A stretch of DNA of 64,000 bases, taken from Favolaschia claudopus. Taxonomy: Eukaryota > Basidiomycota > Agaricomycetes > Agaricales > Mycenaceae. Made by a program: the position numbers and the translations under genes. Below the pieces are notes generated by a model, which had not been told where the DNA came from, did no database searches, and worked only from the letters and a program-made list of their open reading frames with translations. Shown in pieces: positions 40,272 to 51,977 of this stretch (its first letter is position 1; each line of letters starts with the position of its first letter). Where the stretch lies: NCBI GenBank assembly GCA_037176885.1, contig JAWWNJ010000176.1, forward strand, positions 1-64,000. Reading direction: 5' to 3'.

Positions 40272-42620
40272 ATTGACTCGTTTAAAATTGCCCTGGCACC
40301 TCTAATCCCCTTAAGACACTGCTTGGCTCATAAGGGCTTCGAAACAGCTTAGGGTGGATTATAACCCACCCCGCCAGCAGTTCTAAGCCATCCTAAGGCT
40401 TAGGAAGGTCCTAATTAGTTGGAAGCCCTTCGAAGCAATCCGCCATTTTTCCGACATTTGACACTTTGTTTATACCTACTGATACGAGTACTAATCTTAT
40501 CCATGGCTTTCATTTCATTTTCACCTCTGTCAATGTGCCAACTCCCACCCACATACCTCAATATCAATTATATCGCAATCAATTCGAGTCCATCCCACCT
40601 CCGCTGGAATCCCTCCTCGACTTCTTCCAAGACTTCTTCCTTCCATCTATACTCACATCAACAATTGCTCGGAACTGCATCACCTCTAAGCTATTCCTGA
40701 CTACGTCGAATACGCACTCCCACTCACGCACGCATGAGCGCGCCTCACCCCGCTTCCCCAATCCAATACATTCTTCCGTCGCCAGCTTCCTCCATTCCTT
40801 TCCCAAAATATTTCTATACATACCCTGGATTCACCTCAACTGAATTCAACTCAACAACGGAGAGCGCGCTGCGCCGCCGCCACCGTCAAGCACCATTCAT
40901 CCCGCCTTCCTTTCTCATAATTATATCGCGACTCATTGAATCCCCACAATTGATCGCCACCCGTCTTATTCCTATTCTCATTCTTGTTCTCATATGTACC
41001 TAACCTTTCTCTTCAGAATGGAAGCAGTCCTCCGTTTTCCACATAATCAACTCCGTGAAATCGAGAATCCAGCCTCGCGTCTTATATTTGTAAACTCGAT
41101 TTAGTCTCTTGGAAACAGACGGAACAACACAAGAGTCCTCGTACCTGCGGTGTGTTGTGGTCTGTCAACACCCTTTGATCGCCGGTTGGAGGGTCGGCTT
41201 ATTACCTAATCATAAAAACACGACACGTCGATGCAGCTCATAGCGCGCGTCATTTAGAATTTTAGACCACCCACCATAATCTTGACCTTTGCTTCATTGG
41301 CCTACGCGCTTGAACGGACGAAAAAGGTAGAGAAACGGCCGACATCAAAATTCGTTCGGTTAATGCCGGTTGGCTGCAAACCAGCGCAAAGGTTGAGGTT
41401 AGCACTCTCCTCAGCCAAAATTGAGCATTCTAAATTGCCAGGGGTGTTAATATAGCTTACCCAGACTATATCTCATAGAGAATTAAGGCAGAATCGATGC
41501 TGCCGCTCGAAATCCAGCGGAAATGGTGTGTGGGAAACTCTTTCCATTTCGAAATGTTTACATAATAACCCGACCCTCCTGACAGCTGTCGCGCGGTAAA
41601 CTACAGACTAAACTCGATTATCCCTGTCTTCTCTCGAGGCTCTTCTGGGTCCTCGGTCAAATTTTGTTTGTAAATTCAACTTCCACCTCTCCACTTACCA
41701 AAACATCCTTTCTCACTAGACAATCCCCACAATTGATCGCCACCCGTCTTATCTTCATATGTCTTCTCAGAATGGAATTAGAGAATTCGATAACGGGGTA
41801 CGACGACCGCCGCAGTCTCATATCTATGTATGTAAATTCAACTCAACTATCCCTCTCTTCTCTTCTCGTTTCTCGTCTCTGCTGTATTGTCCCGGTTCAA
41901 ATTCAACTCCGCCTCCGCCTCCGAAAATCCAATATAAATCCGAATCTCTCATGACCATTGAATACCCATCCATCCAAAACAGCAACAAAACAACTCAACA
42001 CCCGTCCTATTCTCGATTCGTCTCAAGCATGCATCTTCCCTCGTCGATTCGCCGGTCGTTCCTCATTTCGCCCTCACCCACTCACAGGTACCAAGCACAC
42101 GGATATCGATATCCGCCTCCCGTTGGAACTCTGTTCATTTTTTCCCGCGATTGAAAAAATCTCTACCACTCCGAATCGCAAAGAAAAATTCCTACCAGTC
42201 TATAGCTAAGAATCTCCGAGTCCCTACTCCCTACCCCGCCACCTTGGAATCCAAGCTAATCTCCGTGTCCTCGAACAACGCTGTTCCTGGCCGCCGACGA
42301 GTGCATACGATAGGTACTTATTCCTACCCTACCCTCATGCCTCTCTTCGCCGGGTATCCCATCCCGCCTCGCCCTGTAAGATCGACATCGTAAACACTCC
42401 AGTTTATTCAAGCTATTTCTATCCCTCTTTGAAAATTCCGCCACCTCTTTTGTACCTAGATCCCATACCCAACCCGACTCAATTCATCCACCGACGCGTA
42501 TCCTAATTTCAGGAGTCCTTCCTTCCAACCATCATCCGCATCGGGGACCTCGGTCCCGCCCGAAGTTAACTTTCAATTGCCTGCATAAAAGAATAAAAGG
42601 ATTCTTTTTCCACCCCAGAC
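40272..42620. other. Pyrimidine-rich, partly duplicated non-coding DNA
   Basis: A block with CCCCACAATTGATCGCCACC occurs at about 40940 and 41727, in each case followed by CATATGT and TTCTCAGAATGGA-like sequence. Many AATTCAAC words recall the 10-13 kb region. Open frames are compositional. Confidence 0.4.
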
Positions 42621-42623
42621 CCC

Positions 42624-42900
42624 GACCGCTGCGCGGCGCTTTCCGCTCGCCGCGGAGGCCCACTGCGTGGAGCTAGCGCTCGCCGCGCAGCTCTAGATTT
42701 ATTTGGTCACAAAATAAAAATACAATGGTGAGGATCGAACTTGCAACCACCCGCAAAACGGAATGCCGAGCGAACAACACACGCTACCCATAGAAGAATG
42801 AAGAGATACCAAGATGTTATTTGATAGATATATCATAGGGGTATCACACCGTCACACCGTCACTGTGACAGTTCGCGGCGTGAGTTCAAATTCCCCCCGG
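42624..42900. other. GC inverted repeat and paired tRNA-like B boxes
   Basis: CTGCGCGGCG at about 42632 is mirrored by CGCCGCGCAG at about 42686. Next comes a minus-strand tRNA-like stretch (42724-42790) with A box TAGCGTGTGTTG and B box GTTCGATCC at tRNA-like spacing but weak stems. A plus-strand B-box match (GAGTTCAAATTCC) lies near 42882. None folds into a convincing tRNA. Confidence 0.3.
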
Positions 42901-43489
42901 ATGTGGATCTTGTGTGGACCCAATGTGGACCTACTTATTATACTTTATTAGACATGACAACATCTTACTTGTACACAAATGGATACACAACGGTTCACAA
43001 TTTCGCAAACAGCTCACCCTTGTCTCATGATTGTTCAATACGAAGGAAGTGATATATATTCGTTGTCGGCAACTTGTCGCTGCGTCAACTTCAACCGCTC
43101 GCTAATGGCGCCGACTCGACCTAATAGCAGACATCCCCAAGCCCACGCAGAACAGGTGCGATGGCCATTGGCATTCAACGCTGCTGGCAACAGCTGAAGT
43201 CTATTGTATCTAGCATGCGTCTGTTATGGCGAGTCCAGTCTCAATGGTATCTCCCTCAACGCTGATTCGATAACAGTTGCTGAAGCCATTGACCTCTCCT
43301 TACTCCAAGAATACGAAGATCCGGAGCTTTCTGAGCTCACTCCAACGCCTGAGTCCTGATATTAACATCTGGCCGCATCCCATCGGATTCCGAAACGGTA
43401 CCCAGCGCCTGAACTGGGCCCCGACATTTCCCTATCTGCGGGAATACTCCTATTTTAAAGAATGCTTCCGCGACAAAGGTCCGGGTCCT
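42901..43489. other. Possible degraded upstream exons
   Basis: Short peptide-like frames (for example VAEAIDLSLLQEYEDPELSEL near 43280) may belong to the gene fragment that follows, but no splice pattern is convincing. Confidence 0.25.
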
Positions 43490-43889
43490 ATGTGGTGGCC
43501 TGTTCATTACCGCTGTTGAGTCCTGGGTCGGTAAAAGCTCGCTGGCTGACTGGCATGTTTGGGCTGCGATCATCATCAGCCCAGATCCGCCTGCCACGGG
43601 CAAGCGCCTTCTGATCTATGACTGCGACGGCCCCGACGTCGACTTTGGGAGCTGCCGCGCAGGAGAGGCGCTCACGCTCCCCGTTCAGCGTCAATTCTGG
43701 GCGAACAACGATATTAGATTTTGCCAGCTTTGGCGCTCCCATTACGACCTACAGACTTTTGGCCGTCAGCAATGTATGAAGAATACTTGCGAATTTCTCA
43801 TTAATGCCGTTAGAGACCCGCCCCACGTTGAGGTGATGTCTGACGGGCGGGAGGTCATTCGTGGCTTCAGCCGTATTATCAAGGCGTAA
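43490..43889 (+). pseudogene. C-terminal fragment of an unknown protein
   Basis: An open frame with no early ATG reads LCGGLFITAVESWVGKSSLA, DWHVWAAIIISPDPPATGKR, LLIYDCDGPDVDFGSCRAGE, FCQLWRSHYDL, QCMKNTCEFLINAV and VEVMSDGREVIRGFSRIIKA, then TAA at 43887-43889. Its composition and regular hydrophobic pattern are those of a folded protein. It recalls an uncharacterised agaricomycete family (WxxxVW...TGKRLxIYDCD), but I cannot name a function. The 5' part is missing or broken into other frames. Confidence 0.45.
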
Positions 43890-44576
43890 GCGCGATCTTG
43901 GCTTTCCGTGATGCGACGCGTCCTGTATCTGAACGGCGATTGAGTAGTTCGTAGTACTCTGTATTATTATACCCCACAATGTGTTCCCACTTTGTTCGGC
44001 CTCCTGTGGATCTGACCGAACCCACACGCACAGGGATCAGGCTAAGGGTTTCGACCGCCTCGAGCCAGACGATGCCATCCGGGCTTTGCCCCCTCAAATC
44101 ATTTTCAGCTCAGACTGATGTGCCGTATATCGTGTCAAGGCACGGTACGGGCTTTCGGATACGTTCCTGCTCACAGGTGTCACGACACAAGGGGGTCCTC
44201 CATCCCCACTGAAGAGCACGGTGACGAGCAGCATGGCTAGTCATTGGCTTGCCAGCCGCATATTCAACGACGGATTGAATGTTTCATCTACAAATCACCT
44301 CACCCCTGACACCCCAGCAGACTCTCAGCTATGGACCAACTATGGAGGACTCATACCAACATCCTCATTAGCTGCGGTGCACCAAATGACTCACATGATG
44401 AAATTCTCTCAGACAGCATACGGATTGAAAAGATATCTTCTGGCTGTCCAGCGTGGTGTTTGTTTGTTAATCCCTTTTATACTCGCGTCAAGCCAACGAG
44501 GCTCATGTAGAGTACATGCGTAAACCAGCAAGTGTTGCACATGTTTAATTCAAACCGGTCCGTCATCCTCCCGTTT
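43890..44576. other. No supported gene
   Basis: Frames at 43979-44212 and 44221-44523 show no recognisable features. Confidence 0.35.
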
Positions 44577-44690
44577 ATTGCTTCCCCTTTATCAGAGCCG
44601 TCACCGAAAAGCAATAAGCTGTGCTGTGGACTTTTTGATTTGACGACGACGTCAAGATTGGCATGCTCCGAGTGATCCAGCGTGATCCAT
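44577..44690. repeat. Dispersed repeat R4, copy 2
   Basis: Same orientation as 33186-33335, sharing ATCAGAGCCGTCACCGAAAA and AAGATTGGCATGCTCCGAG, without the hairpin insert. Confidence 0.75.
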
Positions 44691-44729
44691 AGCACTCCCG
44701 GCTGATCCCTATTGATCCTAACACGAAGC

Positions 44730-44935
44730 CACGGGACCATGTCGAGATGTTGCTGCCGGCTGTCGAGATGTTGCTCCCGGTTCCCACGAACCTTCCCGAC
44801 GGCGCCGGGCACCGCGAGTGCAGCGAGCGGTAGTGCGGCGCCGAGGGCACGCAATCCAGCAAGAAAAAAACCCGCGGGGTTTGGGGCGGAGCCCCGACAA
44901 GCTGTGCGGCACAAGTGCGGCACCAAGACCGTGAG
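44730..44935 (-). repeat. GC-rich repeat R5, minus-strand copy
   Basis: On the minus strand it reads ACAGCTTGTCGGGGCTCC, GCCCCAAACCCCGC, a T-run with TGCTGGATT, GCGCCGCAC...CGCTCGCTGCACTCGC and CAACATCTCGACAGCCGG, the same order as the copies at 61.3 and 61.6 kb. Confidence 0.7.
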
Positions 44936-46642
44936 ATCAAGAAATATTGACTAAAGACCTGAAAATGCACATAATCTCGAACAGAAGGTCCACAGATCAG
45001 TCTGCAAATTCGAGCATGTGGATTTCGAGGTCAACAACGGAATGCTGTCTGGCGTCATCAACAACAGAACTCTCAAAGCCTTCCTGCAGAATGTCAACAG
45101 CATTGGGTTAGACAATTTTATGCGAACTAGTAGCACCGGATCAGTGCCAACTTGAATCCCAGGACAGATCGGACTGAGTGAAAGAAAAGAACTCATCGAG
45201 AACTGCAAACCTTTGAATTCTGCATATTTTTTTTCTGTATAGTACCAGACTCCGGCCTGAGTCAGCTGGAGAATCCGCTGAGTGCTCCTAGTGGATTGTG
45301 TTGAGAGTTGGCAATTGGTTGGCAAGTCAAATCAGTCTATGAATATCATTGAAGGCTCAAGAGCTTAGAGTTTGAATTAGGAGAATTTTTAAGAGGCAGC
45401 CCAGTGGCATTGAAACAGAGGAAATCAATGCGAAAGCAACAAGCCCTGATCCGTCATCACATCAGCTGATGATCATTGATGAATGATAGCGGCTGTGTCC
45501 ATTGAATCTGAAAACGAAGTTGAACTTGAAGTTCAAGCCCCATAACCATTGCCAAACCTCAAGTACCAAGTTGCCAGTTGTGAGCTTCGTCGTCTCCATG
45601 TATGACCTCATTTTTCATTAAATATTCGAGCTTTGTTCTGAAGTTGTGACCTTCACAATTGGGTTGCCCAAATCGACCGGTAAAATGGCAGAGCAGCTTC
45701 ATACCCGAATCAATATTGAGAATTGATGAAGCAAGCCTTATGAATACAGAAACTCTAACCTGAAGACCCCTGATGGTTGATCATTGTAGAGGAACCACAG
45801 ATGAGTAGCGAGATTGAATCACAGGTGAACACGTTATTGAACTGCGAAGTTAGTTAGTGGGATTAATTTGAAGAGGGAAGGAACCATACAGACTTATCTG
45901 TGTTTGAATGAAAACCCATTGACACTCCGTCTCTGACAAGGTTGAAGGCCGTTGCCTAAATTGAGGCGTAGGGAACTACGACGCGTATTCAGATCAAATT
46001 CAGATGCCCGTTCAGTCGGTGATAAGTTCAAATTACCTTTGTGTTGATCGATAATATACATACTGTATGTGTGGATGCGTGCTTCAACTCGGCATAGGTT
46101 GCTTTCAGAATTGTTAACCAGCGGTAAAGTTAATAACTCAGTCGTTCACCTGACATGACTTTGTCGTAGTAGGGGAAGAACTTCCGAAGAAGGGGAGATG
46201 AGTGCGGAAGGACATGTACATGCTAATTTCGGTCTGCTCGGATTTCCCGAACAGAGTCAGTGAGGTCATAATTTTCTTGGAAGAAAGCTGCAAGCGGACG
46301 CGCGAACATTGAGCTTGAATCGGAACTTTGGAGGTGGCACTTTTACCAACGCTCTTGGTGGTCACTGGCGGCAACCGGCGGCAGTACTGCGGCAGTGGCG
46401 GCACTTTGGGGGTGCCCCAATTGTCCGAAATGACATCAAACTACCCCTCTCAGCAGCATGGGCCAAGCCCTCAGCTCGGCTACCTGCATTGCCCTGGCGG
46501 GAGCAATTTCCAGTCACTCTCTGCTGTTTCCCTTCCAATTCAAACACGCCCAACCTTGCTCAGATCTCCCCCAACCCTTTCCTTCCCCGGATCTTCTGGT
46601 TTCGTCTCGAGAATGTCACGCTCTACCGCCCCGATCAACATG
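44936..46642. other. No supported gene
   Basis: AT-rich, unremarkable. No coding frame, repeat or terminal inverted repeat could be supported in this 1.7 kb. Confidence 0.4.
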
Positions 46643-47200
46643 AAAGCATTGAAACAAAAATCTAAATTTCTCTTTCAATTTCCGCTCGTTTCCCTTGAAC
46701 TCAAGCGTACCCGGCGTGGTTTTAGATTTCTCTAGATTTTCCTGCTGTCCGTTTGTGCGGGGGAACGCCGCGCTCGATGACTACCATCAATATCAGCATC
46801 AAACCAAAAATATATGTTTCTCTTTCAATTTCTGCTCGTTTCCCCTCAACTAAAGCCTACCCGGCGTCGTTTTAGACCTTTTCAGCTCTTCCTGCTGCTC
46901 ATTTATGCGGCGCTGTCCCGGGAACGCCGCGCTCAGTGGTTGCCATCAATATTAGCATCCAAACAGAAATGCAAGTTTCTCTTCCAATTTCTACTCGTTT
47001 CCTCTGATCTCAAGCATTGCCAACATCAATTCGAAGCTGTATAGTTTCTTATGGTGTTTTCGTTTTTCGCTGTTGCCCCGGGACGTCGTACTCAATGTCA
47101 ATAATAGCTTGGAAACGAAATTGTGAGTCACTCTTCTGATTTCCTCTCATTTTCCTTGGACCCAAGCATTCACAGCAAGGTTTGAGGCTATATTCAATGA
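46643..47200. repeat. Diverged tandem repeat, about 155-bp period, four units
   Basis: Units start near 46643, 46794, 46954 and 47108. Each has A-rich CAAACCAAAAAT, then TTTCTCTTTCAATTTC, GCTCGTTTCC, and CGCCGCGCTC or a decayed form. Similarity falls off to the right. Confidence 0.7.
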
Positions 47201-47712
47201 TATTATTTAGCGAGAACTTCCCCAGAATGTTGTTATCGAGGGCTGCTTGACTCGGTGCCAACAGTTTAATTACACAATATGAATAGACTTGGACGTCCTG
47301 ATCCAACACGGAAACCACCGTAATTATCGTCCCACCCATTCCGGCAATTCCATTGCAGATAGGTATAGGAGTTAGAAAGGCGACAAAGGTTTTCGAGGAA
47401 TGTGAATACGGCAATCTATCACAACTGCCGGTGAAGGCAGTGCACATCATAGGATCACCGGCTAACGTTCCGATCAGATGGCCATGTACTTGGCCTCATC
47501 TGACATGGATAATGAGCCGAAAAAAATTGCTAGGGTATCTCCGACAGGGTCATTGAAGAGGTGTAAGGCATACTCCCGCACAAATCCATCGGACGGGAAA
47601 TGTTTTTGTGGTCCAGATCACCGAACAACTATTTGGCCCCCCTCTAGCCGATGTCAAACACGTGCTGTTGATGGGGGGTCAGATCCTCTGACGCCTCTTG
47701 AGAATGCTACTA
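47201..47712. other. No supported gene
   Basis: A frame from about 47478 (MDNEPKKIARVSPTGSL) is interrupted by the MITE at 47713; no function is suggested. Confidence 0.3.
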
Positions 47713-48176
47713 CAGTCGAACCTCTCTTAACCCATACCTCTCGGTGGATGGCCAAGGTTATGGGTTCTGAGAGGGTATGGGTTAATGGGGGCATTACATA
47801 ATATTTAAATTCAATATTTTCTTTAAAAAAAATAGGTGTCAACACAGATTTTAAACCAAATCTACGCATGATCAGCTTGCGCACTACTTTTTGCGTCTTG
47901 ATGTAGATTCCCGGCCAAGCCGATGGTTCATAACCGTCGTCGGACCATGATATTCGATGGATCCGCTGACATAATCCGTCAATAACCGAGGTCCGAGGAG
48001 CAAAAATTGCCATTTTAGGGCATGTTCACTATGGGTTGTCGACTCAAATGGCTATGGGTTATGGGTTGCCGGAAAATTATGGAATTTCCCTGCAAACCAC
48101 CATGATTTTTCCAGATTTCTATGGGTTAAGAGGGGGTATGGCTTGATAGGAGTATGGGTTACGAGAGGTTCGACTG
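47713..48176. mobile_element. 464-bp non-autonomous pogo/Tigger-like MITE
   Basis: Inverted ends CAGTCGAACCTCTC(T/G)TAACC are preserved over about 23 bp with one difference, and both sides are flanked by TA (47711-47712, 48177-48178). Ends of the type CAGTnGAACCTC are characteristic of pogo/Tigger elements. The interior is AT-rich and non-coding with repeats of TATGGGTTA. Confidence 0.8.
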
Positions 48177-48272
48177 TACTTATCAAGGGAGAAGTTGTCC
48201 GTAATGGCGACGGTAAATTTCGATTTATGATCGGGAGCCTCAACATGAGGATTGTAGCTGCGTGAAAGAATA

Positions 48273-48475
48273 GGGAGTTTGTGCGAGCGACCCAGGTCGC
48301 TTTTCAACCGCTCAGATCTCCGCAACAACAGATACCAGGTATGAGCTCCAAGCGACCTAAGAGAGTATCGCGGCCCTGGGGCATTCCTAGGTCGCTGGGA
48401 CCTCACACCTGAGGCTGCTCGTTGTGGAGATCTGAGCGGTCGCAAAGCGACCCGGGTCGCTTTGCACAAACCCGC
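48273..48475. mobile_element. 203-bp TA-flanked MITE, copy 1
   Basis: Nearly the whole element folds back: arms of about 50 bp begin GGGAGTTTGTGCGAGCGACC on the left and (inverted) GCGGGTTTGTGCAAAGCGACC on the right, each containing CAGATCTCC. TA flanks both ends. A second copy is at 60416-60615. Confidence 0.8.
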
Positions 48476-48900
48476 TAATGGCGTAAGTGCAAACCCTATA
48501 CAGAGATAGAGACCCGCACTAATACATGTCCCGACGATTGCGTCTCAAGATCTCACCATCCAACCAAGTCGCACGAAAAGAATTCCGAGCCAACCGAGTT
48601 CTATGCTTGTTGATACCATGACACGAACCTGCTTCTGGGTAGGAATGCGATGATCTGGAAGCTGTACAGAAACCCCCGAGGAGCTCACTTCCACAGGGCG
48701 GGGGGCAGGACCGACTCCGAACAAAGTCCAAACAGACATTTGTTTGGTGTGATTTGCCAGTCCCCACCATTTCGATCAATTCGCTCCACACGTGACTTTT
48801 AATTTTTTCCGACAAATCTCCAAATTCCCCTAAAAAATTAGGCTTATGAATTATGTCTGGCGGAATTCAAGTTTTCAAGTTGTGAAAAGAGAAGAGAAAG
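48476..48900. other. Spacer between MITE and gypsy LTR
   Basis: Non-coding; nothing supported. Confidence 0.4.
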
Positions 48901-49123
48901 TGTTAGGGACGCGTTGGGGACGCGTCGGGTTTGATTCAACTCCGCTTCCGATCCGAGGTGTATTATTCAGAGACGATTACATACATGAAATCGTACCTAT
49001 AAAAGCTGTCAGATTATTTGTAGTACTTTACTTCTACTTTTTACTTCGCACTACGACACACTCTAGAATCTACTTTGTTCTGGTTCAGTGTGCTTGTGCG
49101 ACTGGAAGTCACCCAACTTTACA
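48901..49123 (+). repeat. Putative 5' LTR of gypsy element 2
   Basis: Begins TGTTAGGGACGCG and may end at TTTACA, with TATAAAA at 48998-49004 and a pyrimidine-rich start region. No second copy exists in the window, so the end is a guess. Confidence 0.4.
48998..49004 (+). promoter_or_regulatory. TATA box in the gypsy-2 LTR
   Basis: CCTATAAAAGC about 245 bp upstream of the presumed gag ATG (49243). Confidence 0.45.
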
Positions 49124-49242
49124 CTTTTTTTGAACCCTACTTTACGTGGGTCATCGAGTGTGCTCTTGCCACAGTGCGAGAATTTCGTCTGCTACGCGCA
49201 CGAGCCCCCATCGATAACACTTTTCGCTGTCCCATCTTCGAC

Positions 49243-50382
49243 TATGGCTACCACCATCATCTCGAGGAAAGCACAGCGCAAGCAGGCTACGAACTCGGCT
49301 CCTGCACCCTCTCCGGAAACGATCGGCACAATCGCACCGATCGGATCTGCTGTCACCGACGACGGAGATCCTCCGTCATCGCGTGGACGTCGGCGAACAA
49401 AGGCAGTGCCGACCCCTGACGACGTGGGAGACAGCCACGCAATCCAGGCCAGTATGCCTGGTGCGCTGGCACAGTCTTCTTTCTCCTCTCATGAGGACCC
49501 CCGACAACCAGCTATGATGCCTGCCGGGGAAATTTTGGATTTTGGGACGTCTTATCCGCACCCCTAATGGGGAAAATCTCATCCGAATTCATACCAGGCC
49601 TCCGCCAGGTCGACGTTTTATCCGAAACGTTGACCAGGCCTCAGAAATTGCCTAAAATCAAGGGAAAATCGAAATTTTGCTCCTACGGCTGGGACGGCCT
49701 TGCCAGATGCTTCGGTGACGGCGGAAATGCTTCCTTGAAATCGGGTATCAGTTCTGCGCAAGGCATTGGCCCTGCCGAAGCGTTGCGTCCCATATAAATT
49801 CCCGAAACTGCCTGAAAAGGATGAGATTTCGCTGCTTTGCCATGATTTGGTCGACAACTGACCGAAATTCGTCAACGTTCAGCCGCAAATCCTCATCCAA
49901 GCCGTCGGCAGCCCACGTTATCCGAATTTCGGCCAGGCCTGTCGGCAACCACCCATGCTTTATCCGAATTTTGTACCAGCCTTGGGCGCCGAAAAGTTGA
50001 TTTCTCATCCGAATTGGGGCAGGGTACGCGCGAATTTTGGGCATGCTTTATCCGAATTGAAAATTTTGCCGGCAGGCATCATAGGTGGTTGTCGGGGGTC
50101 CTCTCTCATGTCGCTCATACACCTACCGTCGTTACTGGGCAACTACGCTCAGCATCTTGGACTCCCTACCAGTATACTAGATCTGATACTCCGGTAGATC
50201 CAATCATACAATTTTCTTCTCATTCTCTTCCTGCTGGGTCCATCTCCGCTCCGTCGCTCGATTCTGAAAATAGGATGGAGCAGTCGACACCGCTAAGCTA
50301 TATACCTCAGCCTGGCAACATGTTGACCACAACGAAGCACGAGAAGGCTCGCTCATCCAAGAAAGGAAGTTCCCGATGTTGA
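49243..50382 (+). pseudogene. Gypsy-2 gag N-terminus, split by a MITE
   Basis: ATG at 49243 starts MATTIISRKAQRKQATNS, basic then Pro/Ser-rich. The frame meets the MITE at 49494. Removing the MITE with one copy of its 8-bp duplication rejoins the frame exactly (SSH then VAHTPTVV) and it continues to about 50380, where a further frame change occurs near KKGSSRC. Confidence 0.6.
49494..50102. mobile_element. 609-bp MITE with 8-bp target duplication (hAT-like)
   Basis: Ends AGGACCCCCGACAACC are inverted, and the match extends over about 45 bp including TATGATGCCTGCCGG. The direct duplication CTCTCATG lies at 49486-49493 and 50103-50110. An 8-bp duplication suggests the hAT superfamily. The interior is non-coding, with repeated TTATCCGAATT words near both ends, possible transposase sites. 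Confidence 0.85.
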
Positions 50383-50559
50383 CGACCCCCCGCAAACGAA
50401 GGCTCACCGGAAAACTCTCAAGGAAGAGGGAGTGATATTCCACGTGACGTCATTCTCCGAGCCCGGTACGAGACGCACTTCCTGTCAACAACGATGGTGC
50501 GTCGCTGCAAAGGTCAAAGCAGCCGGGCAGTACCGCGAGTGCTGAGTCGCGCTCGCAAA

Positions 50560-51977
50560 ATTATGCATGGCCTGGTGCTCAACAACTGGGGCCCAGTGCA
50601 CTTTCTCCATATCCCTCTTCTGTTTTGAATGAGTACAGCGGCTCTCGCGATGACGCCGTTATGTCGGATGGTCAGCGAGCGATGCGCCGCAGCGAAAAAG
50701 ATCGCGCGGTCGATTCCTCACCACATAAAGGTGGTCGTGAGTCGCAAAAGCTGGCGCCCGCGCCCATCGTTGTCTACGACGACAACTCTGACGATGAGAT
50801 TGTTACCTTCACCAATAATAGAGGGAAACGACTCGCGGAAGCCGCCATTGCTCTTGGCAAAGAACATGACCAGATGGCGTTCACGGAAGAGGATCGTCGT
50901 CGCCGGGAACAGTTTGTTCTGGGGATGAACAAGCTTCGAGACTTGAGGGTCAACGATGACCGTGAGTTTGCTGAGCAGGTTGCCGTGAACGACGCAGTGG
51001 AGGAGGCAGATTTTGAGTATGCAAAACAAGTGCAGGCTCAAGACCAAGAGGAATTTTCACGGCGTGTTCTTGAGATACAACGAGAGACCGCCGAAGAGGA
51101 TGAAAAGGCACGCGTTCTCGAAGAGACCGCACGTACGGCGTACGAAGTTGCGTGTGCTCAACGGCAGAAGGCCGAGCAGCGCAAGAAATCAGCAGTGGCT
51201 CAGCTAGCCACCGCTGTTGACCAGAAGAAGGTTCGGATGGATTTCACTCCACCGAAAGCTGATGCTGCGGCGCCCAAACCTAAAGTTGAGGATAATTCGC
51301 TCTATGGTGTGGGCAAACCTGTTCCGTGGCATGACCGCGTGGTATTCCAACGCCTTCGACGACAAATGTTGAAGGAGAACGGGTACTCGGGGTATATTGA
51401 TATGAATATTGGATTCGACGCTAAAGACGAACCAATTGAACTAGGCCCAGCACCCATTCAAACACCGAACTGGAGTGGATGGGATTTGAATGCGACACCT
51501 CCAGCTAAGAAAATAAGGGCTGAAGGTCAAGCTGAGGCAATGGGCGAGGGCAAATCGACAACACCAGTCAACCCTCAAGCCAAGAAAGAAAAGAAGGCGA
51601 AGAAAGCCGAACCGTCGGATGGGGGAGAGTCATCTTCTGACTCTGACTCGTCCTCCAGAGCTTCGTCTCGTAAAAAATCCAAGAAGAATCGCCGAAGCTA
51701 TCGGTCAGATTCTAATTATTCACGCTCCGAAACAACGGACAGCGCGTTTGGGGAGTCCAGCGACTCTGAGAGAGACTCGCGGAAGAAGCGTAAAAAACGC
51801 CGCAATCGCGACAGTTCACCAAGTGATTCATCTGGTGATTCCAGCAGTTCGTCGAATGAGAGTTCAGACGAAAGTTCCAATTCAGACGATGACCATAAAA
51901 AGAAAAAAGGTTCGTCCCATACTCCTCGCAAGCACAAGGGCGACCAACCGCGCTTATCGTCGTCGTCGCCGTCGTAA
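50560..51977 (+). pseudogene. Gypsy-2 gag, middle part
   Basis: A 450-codon frame from ATG at 50625 (open from about 50545). It has an acidic patch (VVYDDNSDDEIVTF), a long charged coiled-coil region (FAEQVAVNDAVEEADFEYAK to RQKAEQRKKSAVAQLA), a segment with WHDRVVFQRLRRQMLKENG and a Ser/Asp/Lys-rich tail with KKSKKNRRSY. It ends where the frame shifts into the capsid-like part. Confidence 0.6.

Noticed and set aside
42722..42792. Minus-strand tRNA gene
   Set aside because: A and B boxes are spaced correctly but acceptor and T stems do not pair, so it is kept only as tRNA-like.
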